Shown: positions 52,350 through 60,532 of the stretch, piece after piece
Layout of the letters: each line of letters begins with the position of its first letter
Numbering within the stretch: the first letter of the stretch is position 1
Assembly (NCBI GenBank): GCA_963747005.1
Contig: CAVVDT010000013.1
Coordinates: forward strand, 248,001-312,000
DNA from: CAVVDT01 sp963747005
GTDB lineage: Bacteria; Pseudomonadota; Alphaproteobacteria; Rhizobiales; Aestuariivirgaceae
DNA: 64,000 bases
Direction: 5' to 3'
Translations under genes and position numbers: made by a program
The notes under the pieces: model-generated
Told to the model about the DNA's origin: nothing
Seen by the model: the letters and a program-made list of their open reading frames with translations, nothing else
Databases searched by the model: none

Positions 52350-54455
52350 ATGTGGACTGAAATGCGCCGCTTCGTTGCGATACTGGTATTGACCGGCGCG
52401 CTGGCTGCGCCGGCCGCCGCCGGTCGTCTCAGCGACTGCGAAAGGGGCAAGTCGGCCGCTGCCGTGGTGGCCTGCACCGCGCTGATCGAGCGGCCGGCCA
52501 CCGATCGCAGGACCCGTAATCGTGCGCTTCTCGCCCGCGCCCGGCATTATATCGACGCCGGCGATGGCTCCCGCGCCATTACCGACCTTGATCGCCTCAC
52601 CCACCTGACGCCCGGCAACGCCAACGTCTTCAACGAGCGCGGCAATGCCTATTACGGCCTGTCGCGTTATGCCGAGGCCATCGCCGACTATCGCCGCGCC
52701 GCGAAGCTCAGGCCGCAGGACCCGGTGATCTGGTCCAATCTTGCGACCGTGCTGTCGAGGACCGGTGACTTTGCCGGCGCCATCGACGGTTTCACCCGCG
52801 CCTTGCGGTTGCGCCACGGCAGTCTCGACGATCTGGCCGACCGCGGCTGGGCGCACTACAAGCTCGGCGACTACAAGGCCGCCATCGCCGACTATGACCG
52901 CGCCCTCAAGATCGACCGCCGCCATGTGGCCAGCCTCAACAACCGGGCGCTGGCCAACGATGCGCTCAACCGGCACAAGGCCGCGCTCGCCGACTTCACC
53001 GCCGCCCTGAAGATCGCTCCCGGCAATACCGTGGTGCTGGTGAACCGCGCCCGTTCGCGTTCGGCCGCCGGCGACAGCGACGGTGCACTCGCCGACCTCA
53101 ACAAGGCGCTGGCCCTGAAGCCGGATGATGCCGATGCGCTGGCGGCGCGCGGCTGGGTCTATCTCGATCTCAAGAAGCCCGAAAGCGCGCTCGGTGAATT
53201 TGACCGCGCCAATGCCGTCGGCCCGGTGACCGTCAACAACCTCATCGGCCGCGGCCGGGCGCTCGCCGACCTGAGGCGCCAGGACGAGGCCGTCAAGGCC
53301 TTCGATGCCGCTCTCAAGCTCGAGCCGGATCGCACCGAGATCTACTACCGCCGTGCCTATGCACTCTATTGGCTGGGACGCTACGACGCAGCGCTTGCCG
53401 ACTATGCCAAGGTCCTTGCGGCCAATCCGGACGATGCCGACGTGCTTTACGAGCGTGGCTTCACCTTTTCCGCCAAGGGCGATACCGCAGCAGCGCTCGC
53501 CGATTTCAATCGCGCCATCACCCTCGGCCTTAATCATGCACTTGTGTTCTACGAGCGTGGCCGCGTCTACAGCGCCACCCAGCAATGGGCCCTGGCCATC
53601 GCCGATTTCGATCGGGCGCTGAAGATCGACCCGACCTATCCCGACCCCTTGTTCGAGCGCGCATGGGCCCGCTGGGGCGCCGGCGATATGCAAGCGGCAG
53701 ACGTCGACATCGAGGCCTACGTCAAGCAGCGTCCCGGCGATGCCGCCGGCCAGTCGGTGCGCGCTGCCATTCTCTCCCGCCTGGGTCGCCTCGATGAGGC
53801 CACAAAGGCCGTCGATGCAGCCCTGAAGCTCGAACCGCAGGTCGGCTATCACTATCGCCGGCGCGGCGATATCGCCGATGCGCGTGGCCAGTTCACCGCC
53901 GCCCTTGCCGATTTCGACCGCGCGCTTGCCCTCGATCCCAAGGATGCCGATGCCTGGGAAAGCCGCGCCTGGACCGACCTGCACATGCACAATCTGGCCG
54001 AAGCGGTGACCGATTGCGGCAAGGCCATCGAGATCAAGCCGAAGGTGGCGAGCTACCGCCGCTGCCGCGCCGAGATGGAAATCGAGACCGGCGACGTCGA
54101 CAGCGCCATCGCTGACCTCGACAGCGCCATCGAAATCGACCCCGATTACGGCGCCGCCTATTACACGCGCGGCTATCTGGCGCTTGACCGTTCCGACTTC
54201 AGCCGCGCCCGCGAGGACTTCACCCGTTCGCTGCAACTCGACTACCGCCCGGTGGAAAGCCTGATGCTGCGCGGCGATGCAAGCCTGCGCGACGGCTCCG
54301 GCGCCCGCGCCATGGTCGACTACAAGGCTGCCGAGGCCCGCGACAAGTTCGGCACCCAGGGCGCGGCCATCTCGCTGCGGATCCGCCAGGCCGAGGACCT
54401 GACCGGTGTCCCCGAAGCCCCCGACCTCATCTACCCGCAACGCCTCAGCCGCTGA
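52350..54455 (+). CDS. Exported TPR repeat protein
   Basis: A 701-residue protein with a signal peptide (FVAILVLTGALAAPAAAGRL) and about 15 TPR units covering nearly all the rest, each with the usual A..NRG.AYY pattern (for example NVFNERGNAYYGLSRYAEAI, RTEIYYRRAYALYWLGRYDA, HALVFYERGRVYSATQQWAL). Such superhelical scaffolds bind other proteins in the periplasm. A weak region near residues 480-560 has less regular repeats. The start may be the ATG at 52350 or 52362, which lies closer to the signal peptide. No partner is apparent; the downstream genes are convergent. Confidence 0.87.
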   Translation: MWTEMRRFVAILVLTGALAAPAAAGRLSDCERGKSAAAVVACTALIERPATDRRTRNRALLARARHYIDAGDGSRAITDLDRLTHLTPGNANVFNERGNAYYGLSRYAEAIADYRRAAKLRPQDPVIWSNLATVLSRTGDFAGAIDGFTRALRLRHGSLDDLADRGWAHYKLGDYKAAIADYDRALKIDRRHVASLNNRALANDALNRHKAALADFTAALKIAPGNTVVLVNRARSRSAAGDSDGALADLNKALALKPDDADALAARGWVYLDLKKPESALGEFDRANAVGPVTVNNLIGRGRALADLRRQDEAVKAFDAALKLEPDRTEIYYRRAYALYWLGRYDAALADYAKVLAANPDDADVLYERGFTFSAKGDTAAALADFNRAITLGLNHALVFYERGRVYSATQQWALAIADFDRALKIDPTYPDPLFERAWARWGAGDMQAADVDIEAYVKQRPGDAAGQSVRAAILSRLGRLDEATKAVDAALKLEPQVGYHYRRRGDIADARGQFTAALADFDRALALDPKDADAWESRAWTDLHMHNLAEAVTDCGKAIEIKPKVASYRRCRAEMEIETGDVDSAIADLDSAIEIDPDYGAAYYTRGYLALDRSDFSRAREDFTRSLQLDYRPVESLMLRGDASLRDGSGARAMVDYKAAEARDKFGTQGAAISLRIRQAEDLTGVPEAPDLIYPQRLSR

Positions 54456-54464
54456 ACGAGCCGC

Positions 54465-54935
54465 TCAAGGAGCGTCTGGACCGATGTCGGTTCCCATGAA
54501 CATGCGCCCGTCGTCGGAAAAGCCCAGGCGGCCGTAAAAGCGCTTCAGCCCAAGGCTCTCGCCATGGGCGGTGACCGTGACGTAGAGCGTCGTGGCCCCC
54601 ATCCGCAGGGCCAACCCCCGGCAGGCCTCGACCAGTTCGCGCGCCAACCCCTGCCCGCGCGCCTGCGGCACCACATAGAGATCGCCGATCTCCGCCGCCC
54701 AGCCGAACTCGATGCCGAAGTCGAGCGACAATGTCGCCACTGCCACCGCCGCATTGCCGTCCTTTACGACCAGCACCCGGCAGCAATCGAGATCGAGCAT
54801 CCGGTGAAGGTTGGTTTCTATATGCGCAGCGGGCGTGGAAAATCCCTCTTCGGCAAAGAACGCCTTGAGCAAACGGGCCGCCTCGCCGGCATCGTCGCCG
54901 GGCCGCAGCACTACGATCTCGGGCTGACGGCTCAC
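54465..54935 (-). CDS. GNAT-family N-acetyltransferase
   Basis: A 156-residue acetyltransferase. The acetyl-CoA-binding motif A is DLYVVPQARGQGLARELVEA (about residues 90-109), followed by LALRMGATTLYVTVTAHGES and the C-terminal GLKRFYGRLGFSD. The substrate is unknown; small-molecule acetylation is typical. A GTG start at 54935 overlaps the DUF1489 stop by 4 bp, since no ATG precedes the domain. It is convergent with the TPR gene, the stops being 9 bp apart. Confidence 0.85.
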   Translation of the reverse strand: MSRQPEIVVLRPGDDAGEAARLLKAFFAEEGFSTPAAHIETNLHRMLDLDCCRVLVVKDGNAAVAVATLSLDFGIEFGWAAEIGDLYVVPQARGQGLARELVEACRGLALRMGATTLYVTVTAHGESLGLKRFYGRLGFSDDGRMFMGTDIGPDAP

Positions 54936-55348
54936 AACAGTCCGAGTTCTGCCAGTTCGGCGGCCATCTTGTCGCTGAGATTGCAGTCGGCGGCGCGGCG
55001 TTTCAGGTCGGGCGGCGCATCGGCGCCATCGAGATAGCGCCAGCCCTGAAAGGCCCGGCGCGGGACCGGCCTCACCGGCACCAGCTCGGCATCGAACACC
55101 AGCTTGCAGCGCTCGATGCCGTCTTCGTCCTTGAACGGCTCGATGGCGATAATCTTCTGGCGCACCATGATCATTCCGCGGATCACCCAGTAGATGGAGC
55201 CTGAACCGGCGATCTCGGCGGCCCGGCGCGGGATCATGCGGGTGACGTGATAGATGCGCTTGGTGCGCGCCAGGCGTTCGTCCTGCCAGGCCGCCAGCTC
55301 GGCAATCTCGCTCACCCCGACACACAGCTTGAGGATATTGAGGGTCAT
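54932..55348 (-). CDS. DUF1489 family protein
   Basis: A 138-residue cytoplasmic protein typical of alphaproteobacteria. Family features are LNILKLCVGVSEIAELAAWQ, RLARTKRIYHVTRMIPRRAA, GSIYWVIRGMIMVRQKIIAI and FQGWRYLDGADAPPDL. The function of DUF1489 is unknown. It lies 34 bp after the small exported gene and overlaps the GNAT gene, so they are probably co-transcribed. Confidence 0.88.
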   Translation of the reverse strand: MTLNILKLCVGVSEIAELAAWQDERLARTKRIYHVTRMIPRRAAEIAGSGSIYWVIRGMIMVRQKIIAIEPFKDEDGIERCKLVFDAELVPVRPVPRRAFQGWRYLDGADAPPDLKRRAADCNLSDKMAAELAELGLL

Positions 55349-55382
55349 GCTGTCCGAAATCGTTTCTTTCGCGAAGCCGCGT

Positions 55383-55772
55383 TCAGTTGTGGCACGTCGC
55401 CCAGCGCACCTTGAACACGCTGATGGAACGCCCGGCCTCGTCCATCATGTCCAGTTCGATGACGCCCGCCGGATTGCGCACATAGTCAAACACTTTTGCG
55501 TTCCTTTGGGGGAGAGAACAGGCATATTTCCACAGTTTCGGCCACATGGCGATGCGCAGGTCGTTCCGGCCGGCGGCATCGAGATCGCCCGCATGGATAC
55601 CCTTGAGCCGCAAGGCAAAGTGCGCCAGATGCTGGGCCTCGATGGCGAAGCTGGCGCCGAAATCGGGCATGAACCGCACCGCACCGCCAGCCGCCGCCTG
55701 CCCGCCACCCGTTGCCAGTCCCGCCAGCAGGCAGCAACCACCCAGTCCGGAAAGCAAGGCACGCGCGCTCAT
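55383..55772 (-). CDS. Small exported hypothetical protein
   Basis: A 129-residue protein with a signal peptide (ALLSGLGGCCLLAGLATGGG, possibly a lipoprotein-like GLGGCC). The mature part contains FMPDFGASFAIEAQHLAHFA, KLWKYACSLPQRNAKVFDYV and ISVFKVRWATCHN. No family is recognised with confidence. Start ATGA overlaps the mccA stop, placing it in the mcc operon. Two cysteines in the mature part could pair. Confidence 0.7.
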   Translation of the reverse strand: MSARALLSGLGGCCLLAGLATGGGQAAAGGAVRFMPDFGASFAIEAQHLAHFALRLKGIHAGDLDAAGRNDLRIAMWPKLWKYACSLPQRNAKVFDYVRNPAGVIELDMMDEAGRSISVFKVRWATCHN

Positions 55773-57796
55773 GGCACTGCCGGTTCTTCCGTTGCGGCGA
55801 TGCTGGCGAGCACCTGGCCCTCGGCCACCTGATCGCCTTCCCTGACCGGCAGCGCGCTCACCCGCCCGCCGTGGCCGGCGCGCATGACGTGCTCCATCTT
55901 CATGGCCTCGATGATCACCAGCGCGGCGCCTCGCGCAACCTCGTCGCCCTCGCCCGCCAGGACCTTGATGACGCGGCCCGACATGGGCGCGCGCAGCACC
56001 GCAGCGCCGGTGCCCTCGTCCTCGTCGCGGTCGAGGAGATCGATGGCCGTGGCCTCCACCTGGGCATCGCCCGCCGCCAGGAAGCAGCGCCGCCGCGCAA
56101 GATCGCCGGCCACCATTGCCTCCAGCCGGTCGCCGCTGCATTCGGTAATGAGCGCGCCTTCGCGCCAGTCGGGATGGGCGAACTGAAAGGATGTCTCATC
56201 GCTGCTGCCGATGAGCGCGACGGCAATGCCGTGATCGTTCCAGGTGAGACGCGCCCTGACGGGCTCGCCGTTGATGGCAAGCGCCAGTACGTCGGTGCGC
56301 TCGGGACCCTTCAGGGACCAGCCGTCGCTGCGCGCCCACGGATCGCCGACCGCCGCGCCGCTGCGGGCATAAACACCGAACCAGGCCAGTGCCGCCAGCG
56401 CCCGCTCGCGCGGTCCCGCCGGCGACCGGGTGAGCCGTTCGCCGGCCCGCTCGATGAAGCCGGTATCGAAGCGGCCGGCGGCAAATTCGGGCTCCGCCAC
56501 CAGCCGGCCGAGAAACGCCACATTGCTCCTGAGGCCAAGCACCCTGGTTTCCCCCAGTGCCCGGCCAAGACGGCCGAGCGCTTCTGCACGGCTCGAACCG
56601 TGGGCAATGATCTTGGCGATCATGGGATCATAGTGGGGCGTGATTTCGGCGCCGGTCTCGACCCCCGTATCGACCCGGATGCCATTCAGGCCGAGCGGCC
56701 ATTTGATCCGCTGCAACCTTCCTGCCTGTGGCAGGAAACCGCCGGAGGGGTCCTCGGCATAAAGCCGCGCCTCAAACGCGTGCCCGTCGATCGCCGGAAC
56801 GCCCTGCTGGTCGAACGGCAGGGCCTCGCCCGATGCCACCTGGAACTGCAACTCGACGAGATCTAGCCCGGTGATCATCTCGGTGACCGGGTGTTCCACC
56901 TGCAGGCGGGTGTTCATTTCCATGAACCAGAACTTTCCGTCCTGCAGGCCTTCCGAGCCGTCGGCGATGAATTCGACCGTGCCCGCCCCGGAATAGCCCA
57001 CGGCCTTGGCGGCGGCGACCGCGGCCTGCCCCATGGCCCGGCGCATATCGTCCGGCATGCCCGGCGCCGGGGCTTCCTCGATCACCTTCTGGTGGCGCCG
57101 TTGCAAGGAACAGTCGCGCTCGTAGAGATGGACCGCAGCCCCGTGATTGTCGGCGAACACCTGCATTTCCACATGCCGCGGGTTCTGGATGAATTTTTCG
57201 ATCAGCACGCTGTCGTTGCCGAAGGCCGAGGCGGCCTCGCGTCGACAGGCCGCCAGCGCCTCGCGGAAATCTTCGTGCCGCTCGACCAGCCGCATGCCCT
57301 TGCCGCCGCCGCCCGCTGCCGCCTTGATCAGCACCGGATAGCCGGTCTCGGCGGCTTCTTCGGCCAGGAGATCATCATCCTGGTCGGCGCCATGATAGCC
57401 CGGCACCACTGGCACGCCGGCCTTGATCATCAGCGCCTTGGCGGCATCCTTCAGGCCCATGGCACGGATGGCGTTGGCGGGGGGGCCGACGAAGATGAGG
57501 CCCGCCGCTGCGCAAGCATCCGCAAAGCCAGCATTTTCAGACAGGAACCCGTAACCGGGGTGGATCGCCTCGGCCCCGGTCTTGAGCGCCGTTGCAATGA
57601 TGCGCTCGCCGTCCAGATAGCTCTGGCGCGCCGCCGCCGGCCCGATGAGGTGTGCCTCGTCGGCCGAGCGCGCATGCAGCGCCCCGGCGTCGGCCTCGGA
57701 ATAGACCGCGATGGTTCGCAAGCCCATGCGCCGCGCCGTGCGGGCGATGCGGCAGGCGATTTCGCCGCGATTGGCGATGAGGACCGACTTCAGCAT
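55769..57796 (-). CDS. mccA: Methylcrotonyl-CoA carboxylase-type biotin-containing alpha subunit
   Basis: A 675-residue acyl-CoA carboxylase alpha subunit. The N-terminal biotin carboxylase domain (about 1-450) starts MLKSVLIANRGEIACRIART and includes KAAAGGGGKGMRLVERH and EMNTRLQVEHPVTEMITGLD. The C-terminal biotin carrier domain has the biotinylated lysine in IEAMKMEHVMRAGH (about residue 639). Such fused subunits occur in propionyl-, geranyl- and methylcrotonyl-CoA carboxylases; the partner mccB-type gene one gene upstream and typical residues favour 3-methylcrotonyl-CoA, used in leucine and isovalerate breakdown. The ATG at 57796 is the start; an ORF reaches further upstream but is unlikely. 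The mrr gene lies between it and mccB. Confidence 0.9.
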   Translation of the reverse strand: MLKSVLIANRGEIACRIARTARRMGLRTIAVYSEADAGALHARSADEAHLIGPAAARQSYLDGERIIATALKTGAEAIHPGYGFLSENAGFADACAAAGLIFVGPPANAIRAMGLKDAAKALMIKAGVPVVPGYHGADQDDDLLAEEAAETGYPVLIKAAAGGGGKGMRLVERHEDFREALAACRREAASAFGNDSVLIEKFIQNPRHVEMQVFADNHGAAVHLYERDCSLQRRHQKVIEEAPAPGMPDDMRRAMGQAAVAAAKAVGYSGAGTVEFIADGSEGLQDGKFWFMEMNTRLQVEHPVTEMITGLDLVELQFQVASGEALPFDQQGVPAIDGHAFEARLYAEDPSGGFLPQAGRLQRIKWPLGLNGIRVDTGVETGAEITPHYDPMIAKIIAHGSSRAEALGRLGRALGETRVLGLRSNVAFLGRLVAEPEFAAGRFDTGFIERAGERLTRSPAGPRERALAALAWFGVYARSGAAVGDPWARSDGWSLKGPERTDVLALAINGEPVRARLTWNDHGIAVALIGSSDETSFQFAHPDWREGALITECSGDRLEAMVAGDLARRRCFLAAGDAQVEATAIDLLDRDEDEGTGAAVLRAPMSGRVIKVLAGEGDEVARGAALVIIEAMKMEHVMRAGHGGRVSALPVREGDQVAEGQVLASIAATEEPAVP

Positions 57797-57839
57797 GGCC
57801 TCTTGTTTGGACCATGGGCCGCGGACCGGCAAGGGTTTT

Positions 57840-58754
57840 TCAGGCGTAGCGCGCCTCGGCGTCATTGCGCTTGCCGGCGAAATAATCCTCGTCCAGATGC
57901 CTCAGTTCATAGGTGATGTGCGGCCGGACCGCGATGTTGTGGCGAATGAGCAGGCCGGTCAGCCGGTTGCCGTCGATAAGGGCGATGCGCCGCCTCGAGG
58001 CCTGTGCGAACTTCACCGCGCTGGCGGGGAAATGCGACGTGGTGACCATCACCCCCTTGTCGGCCTTGTGGACATCGAGCGCGCCGGCAAAATCGCGCAC
58101 CGCGGCAGCCGCCACCGCCGTACCGGGACGATAGCGCTTGGCCTGCACGTAGACCACATCGAGCCCGAGACTGTCCTGGCGCACGATGCCGTCAACTCCG
58201 CCATCGCCCGAACGCCCGAGGCTCCTGGCCAGATCCGGGCGCCGGCCGCCATAGCCCATGGCCAGCAGCAGATCGATAACCAGATCCTCAAAGAACGCCG
58301 GCGACTGGCCATGGATGCGCTGCAACAATTGCTCCTTCAGGCGTTCGTAGTAGACCTGGAAACATTCCTGCATGTGCCCTTCGGCGTCACTTTCGTAGCC
58401 CGTGCCGATCTGGCACGGCAGCGAAGCGGGAAGCGCCGCATCACCTGCGAGCATTACATCGTTGTCGTGCAAATGTGCCGCAACCTGTTCGCTGCCGGTA
58501 TCGCTGAGCCGCACCACCCCGTCCGGCGCGGTGGTCACCGCCCGCGTCGATTCGAGATAGCTGAGGGCCCAACGCATGCGGCTGCAGAATACCGTTTCCC
58601 GGCCGCTCGGCAACCGCTCGTTGCGCTCGTTGTCGCCCACTTGCATGGCAGCGGCGACCATGTCGGAAAGTGCATCGATCGCCACTTCGCCGCCCTGGTC
58701 GGCAAGTTGCTGCAAGATTGGCAACATCAGCCCCTGGTAAGCTGGAATATCCAT
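57840..58754 (-). CDS. Mrr-type restriction endonuclease
   Basis: A 304-residue protein with an N-terminal winged-helix part (about 1-90, LPILQQLADQGGEVAIDALS) and a C-terminal Mrr catalytic domain of the PD-(D/E)xK superfamily. Active-site residues are visible in RSGDGGVDGIVRQD (catalytic Asp) and VVYVQAKRYRPGT (Q-x-K). YERLKEQLLQRIHGQSPAFF and EDLVIDLLLAMGYGG are conserved before the core. Mrr enzymes cut methylated DNA; no methyltransferase gene is nearby, so it would be a modification-dependent or orphan type. It sits on the same strand between mccB and mccA, an unusual position for a defence gene. Confidence 0.92.
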   Translation of the reverse strand: MDIPAYQGLMLPILQQLADQGGEVAIDALSDMVAAAMQVGDNERNERLPSGRETVFCSRMRWALSYLESTRAVTTAPDGVVRLSDTGSEQVAAHLHDNDVMLAGDAALPASLPCQIGTGYESDAEGHMQECFQVYYERLKEQLLQRIHGQSPAFFEDLVIDLLLAMGYGGRRPDLARSLGRSGDGGVDGIVRQDSLGLDVVYVQAKRYRPGTAVAAAAVRDFAGALDVHKADKGVMVTTSHFPASAVKFAQASRRRIALIDGNRLTGLLIRHNIAVRPHITYELRHLDEDYFAGKRNDAEARYA

Positions 58755-58817
58755 ATTGAGCCCGCCTGCTAGCTACACCGCGCACTCTATCAGCAAACGG
58801 AGCAATTAACCAGAGGT

Positions 58818-58839
58818 TGTAGTTTCCAAGGTAACTACA
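58818..58839. promoter_or_regulatory. 22-bp palindrome at the mccB-mrr junction
   Basis: tgtagtt and aactaca flank a centre tccaaggt; ten of eleven pairs would match but for one T-T and the central A-A. It spans the mccB stop codon and lies 64 bp before the mrr ATG. It could be an operator or a hairpin. Confidence 0.55.
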
Positions 58840-60442
58840 TTCTGAACACGCCGAAGTGCGTTGTCCTGACCGGTGCGTTCAATGCGGCCGAAAAGGCCAG
58901 CCCCAGGACATCGCGCGTCTCGCCCGGCAGGATGATGCCGTCGTCCCACAGGCGCGCGGTAGCATGATAGGGATGGCCCTCGCGTTCGTACTGCTCCCGC
59001 ACAGGCGCCTTGAAGGCTTCTTCTTCCTCCTTCGGCCAGCTCTTGCCGGCCTTTTCGATATTGTCGCGCTTGACCGTCGCCAGGACCGAGGCGGCCTGCT
59101 CGCCGCCCATCACCGAGATGCGACTGTTGGGCCAGGTGAACAGGAAGCGCGGTGAATAGGCGCGGCCGCACATGCCGTAATTGCCCGCCCCGAACGAGCC
59201 GCCGATGATGACGGTGATCTTCGGCACGGCGGCCGAAGCCACCGCCGTCACCAGCTTGGCGCCGTCCTTGGCGATGCCGCCGGCTTCGTATTTGCGCCCC
59301 ACCATGAAGCCGGAGATGTTTTGCAGGAAGAGAAGCGGAATGCGCCGCTGGCAGGCCAGCTCGATGAAATGGGCGCCCTTCAGCGCCGATTCGGAATAGA
59401 GGATACCGGCATTGGCGAGGATCGCAACCGGCATGCCCCAGATGCGGGCAAAGCCGGTGACCAGCGTGGTGCCGTAGAGCTTCTTGAACTCGTCGAACTC
59501 GGAACCGTCCACCAGTCGGGCGATGATCTCGCGCACGTCATAGGGCCGCGCCAGCGTCGGTGGGACGATGCCGTCGATTTCGCCCGGATCATAGAGCGGC
59601 GGTCGCGGCGCGGCGATCTCGATGCCGGGCTGTTTGGGCCGGTTGAGACCGGCGACGATGGAGCGGACGATGGCCAGGGCGTGCTCGTCGTCGAGTGCAT
59701 AGTGATCGGCCACGCCTGAAAGCCGCGCATGCACGTCGGCACCGCCCAGGTCTTCGGCATCGACCTCCTCGCCCGTCGCCGCCTTGACCAGCGGCGGCCC
59801 CGCCAGGAAGATGGTGCCCTGCCGCCTGACGATCACCGTCTCGTCCGACATCGCCGGCACATAGGCCCCGCCCGCCGTGCACGAACCCATGACGCAGGCG
59901 ATTTGCGGGATGCCAAGCCCTGAAAGCGTCGCCTGGTTATAGAAGATGCGCCCGAAGTGCTCGCGGTCGGGAAACACTTCGGTCTGGTTGGGCAGGTTGG
60001 CACCGCCTGAATCCACCAGATAGATGCACGCCAGATTGTTCTCGCGCGCCACTTCCTGGGCCCGGAGGTGCTTTTTCACGGTCAGCGGATAATAGGTGCC
60101 ACCCTTTATGGTGGCATCGTTGCACACGATGACGCATTCGCGCCCCGAAACCCGCCCCACCCCGGTGATGATGCCGGCAGCGTGGATATCGCCGTCATAC
60201 ATGTCCGCCGCCGCCATGGGCGACAGTTCGAGGAACGGGGCACCGGGATCGATGAGCCGCATCACCCGCTCGCGCGGCAACAGCTTGCCGCGCCCTTGAT
60301 GGCGCTCGCGCGCCTTGGCCGATCCGCCGGCAGCGGCCAGGCGGCGGCGCGCGATCAGGTCGGCAGCCAGTCCGGCCATGTGGGCACGATTGGCGATGAA
60401 TTCTTCGCCCGCGGTTGCGATGTTCGATTGCAGGATTGCCAT
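58835..60442 (-). CDS. mccB: Acyl-CoA carboxylase beta subunit (methylcrotonyl-CoA type)
   Basis: A 535-residue carboxyltransferase subunit. Landmarks are RHQGRGKLLPRERVMRLIDP, the oxyanion segment CVMGSCTAGGAYVPAMSDET, FLAGPPLVKAATGEEVDAED, and C-terminal SFGAGNYGMCGRAYSPRFLF and NSRISVMGGEQAASVLATVK. The SGGANLPNQTEVFPDREHFG stretch is typical of methylcrotonyl-CoA carboxylase beta subunits. It is the first gene of the leftward cluster mccB-mrr-mccA-small protein-DUF1489-GNAT and is divergent from the patatin gene. Confidence 0.93.
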   Translation of the reverse strand: MAILQSNIATAGEEFIANRAHMAGLAADLIARRRLAAAGGSAKARERHQGRGKLLPRERVMRLIDPGAPFLELSPMAAADMYDGDIHAAGIITGVGRVSGRECVIVCNDATIKGGTYYPLTVKKHLRAQEVARENNLACIYLVDSGGANLPNQTEVFPDREHFGRIFYNQATLSGLGIPQIACVMGSCTAGGAYVPAMSDETVIVRRQGTIFLAGPPLVKAATGEEVDAEDLGGADVHARLSGVADHYALDDEHALAIVRSIVAGLNRPKQPGIEIAAPRPPLYDPGEIDGIVPPTLARPYDVREIIARLVDGSEFDEFKKLYGTTLVTGFARIWGMPVAILANAGILYSESALKGAHFIELACQRRIPLLFLQNISGFMVGRKYEAGGIAKDGAKLVTAVASAAVPKITVIIGGSFGAGNYGMCGRAYSPRFLFTWPNSRISVMGGEQAASVLATVKRDNIEKAGKSWPKEEEEAFKAPVREQYEREGHPYHATARLWDDGIILPGETRDVLGLAFSAALNAPVRTTHFGVFRM

Positions 60443-60532
60443 GTCGGCCCCAATATGCTCCTCGCGCGATAATCGGTTACTCCTGATTTATCGGCTTTTG
60501 GCGCGTGGCGCCATGCTGGAGCTTGGTGTTCG

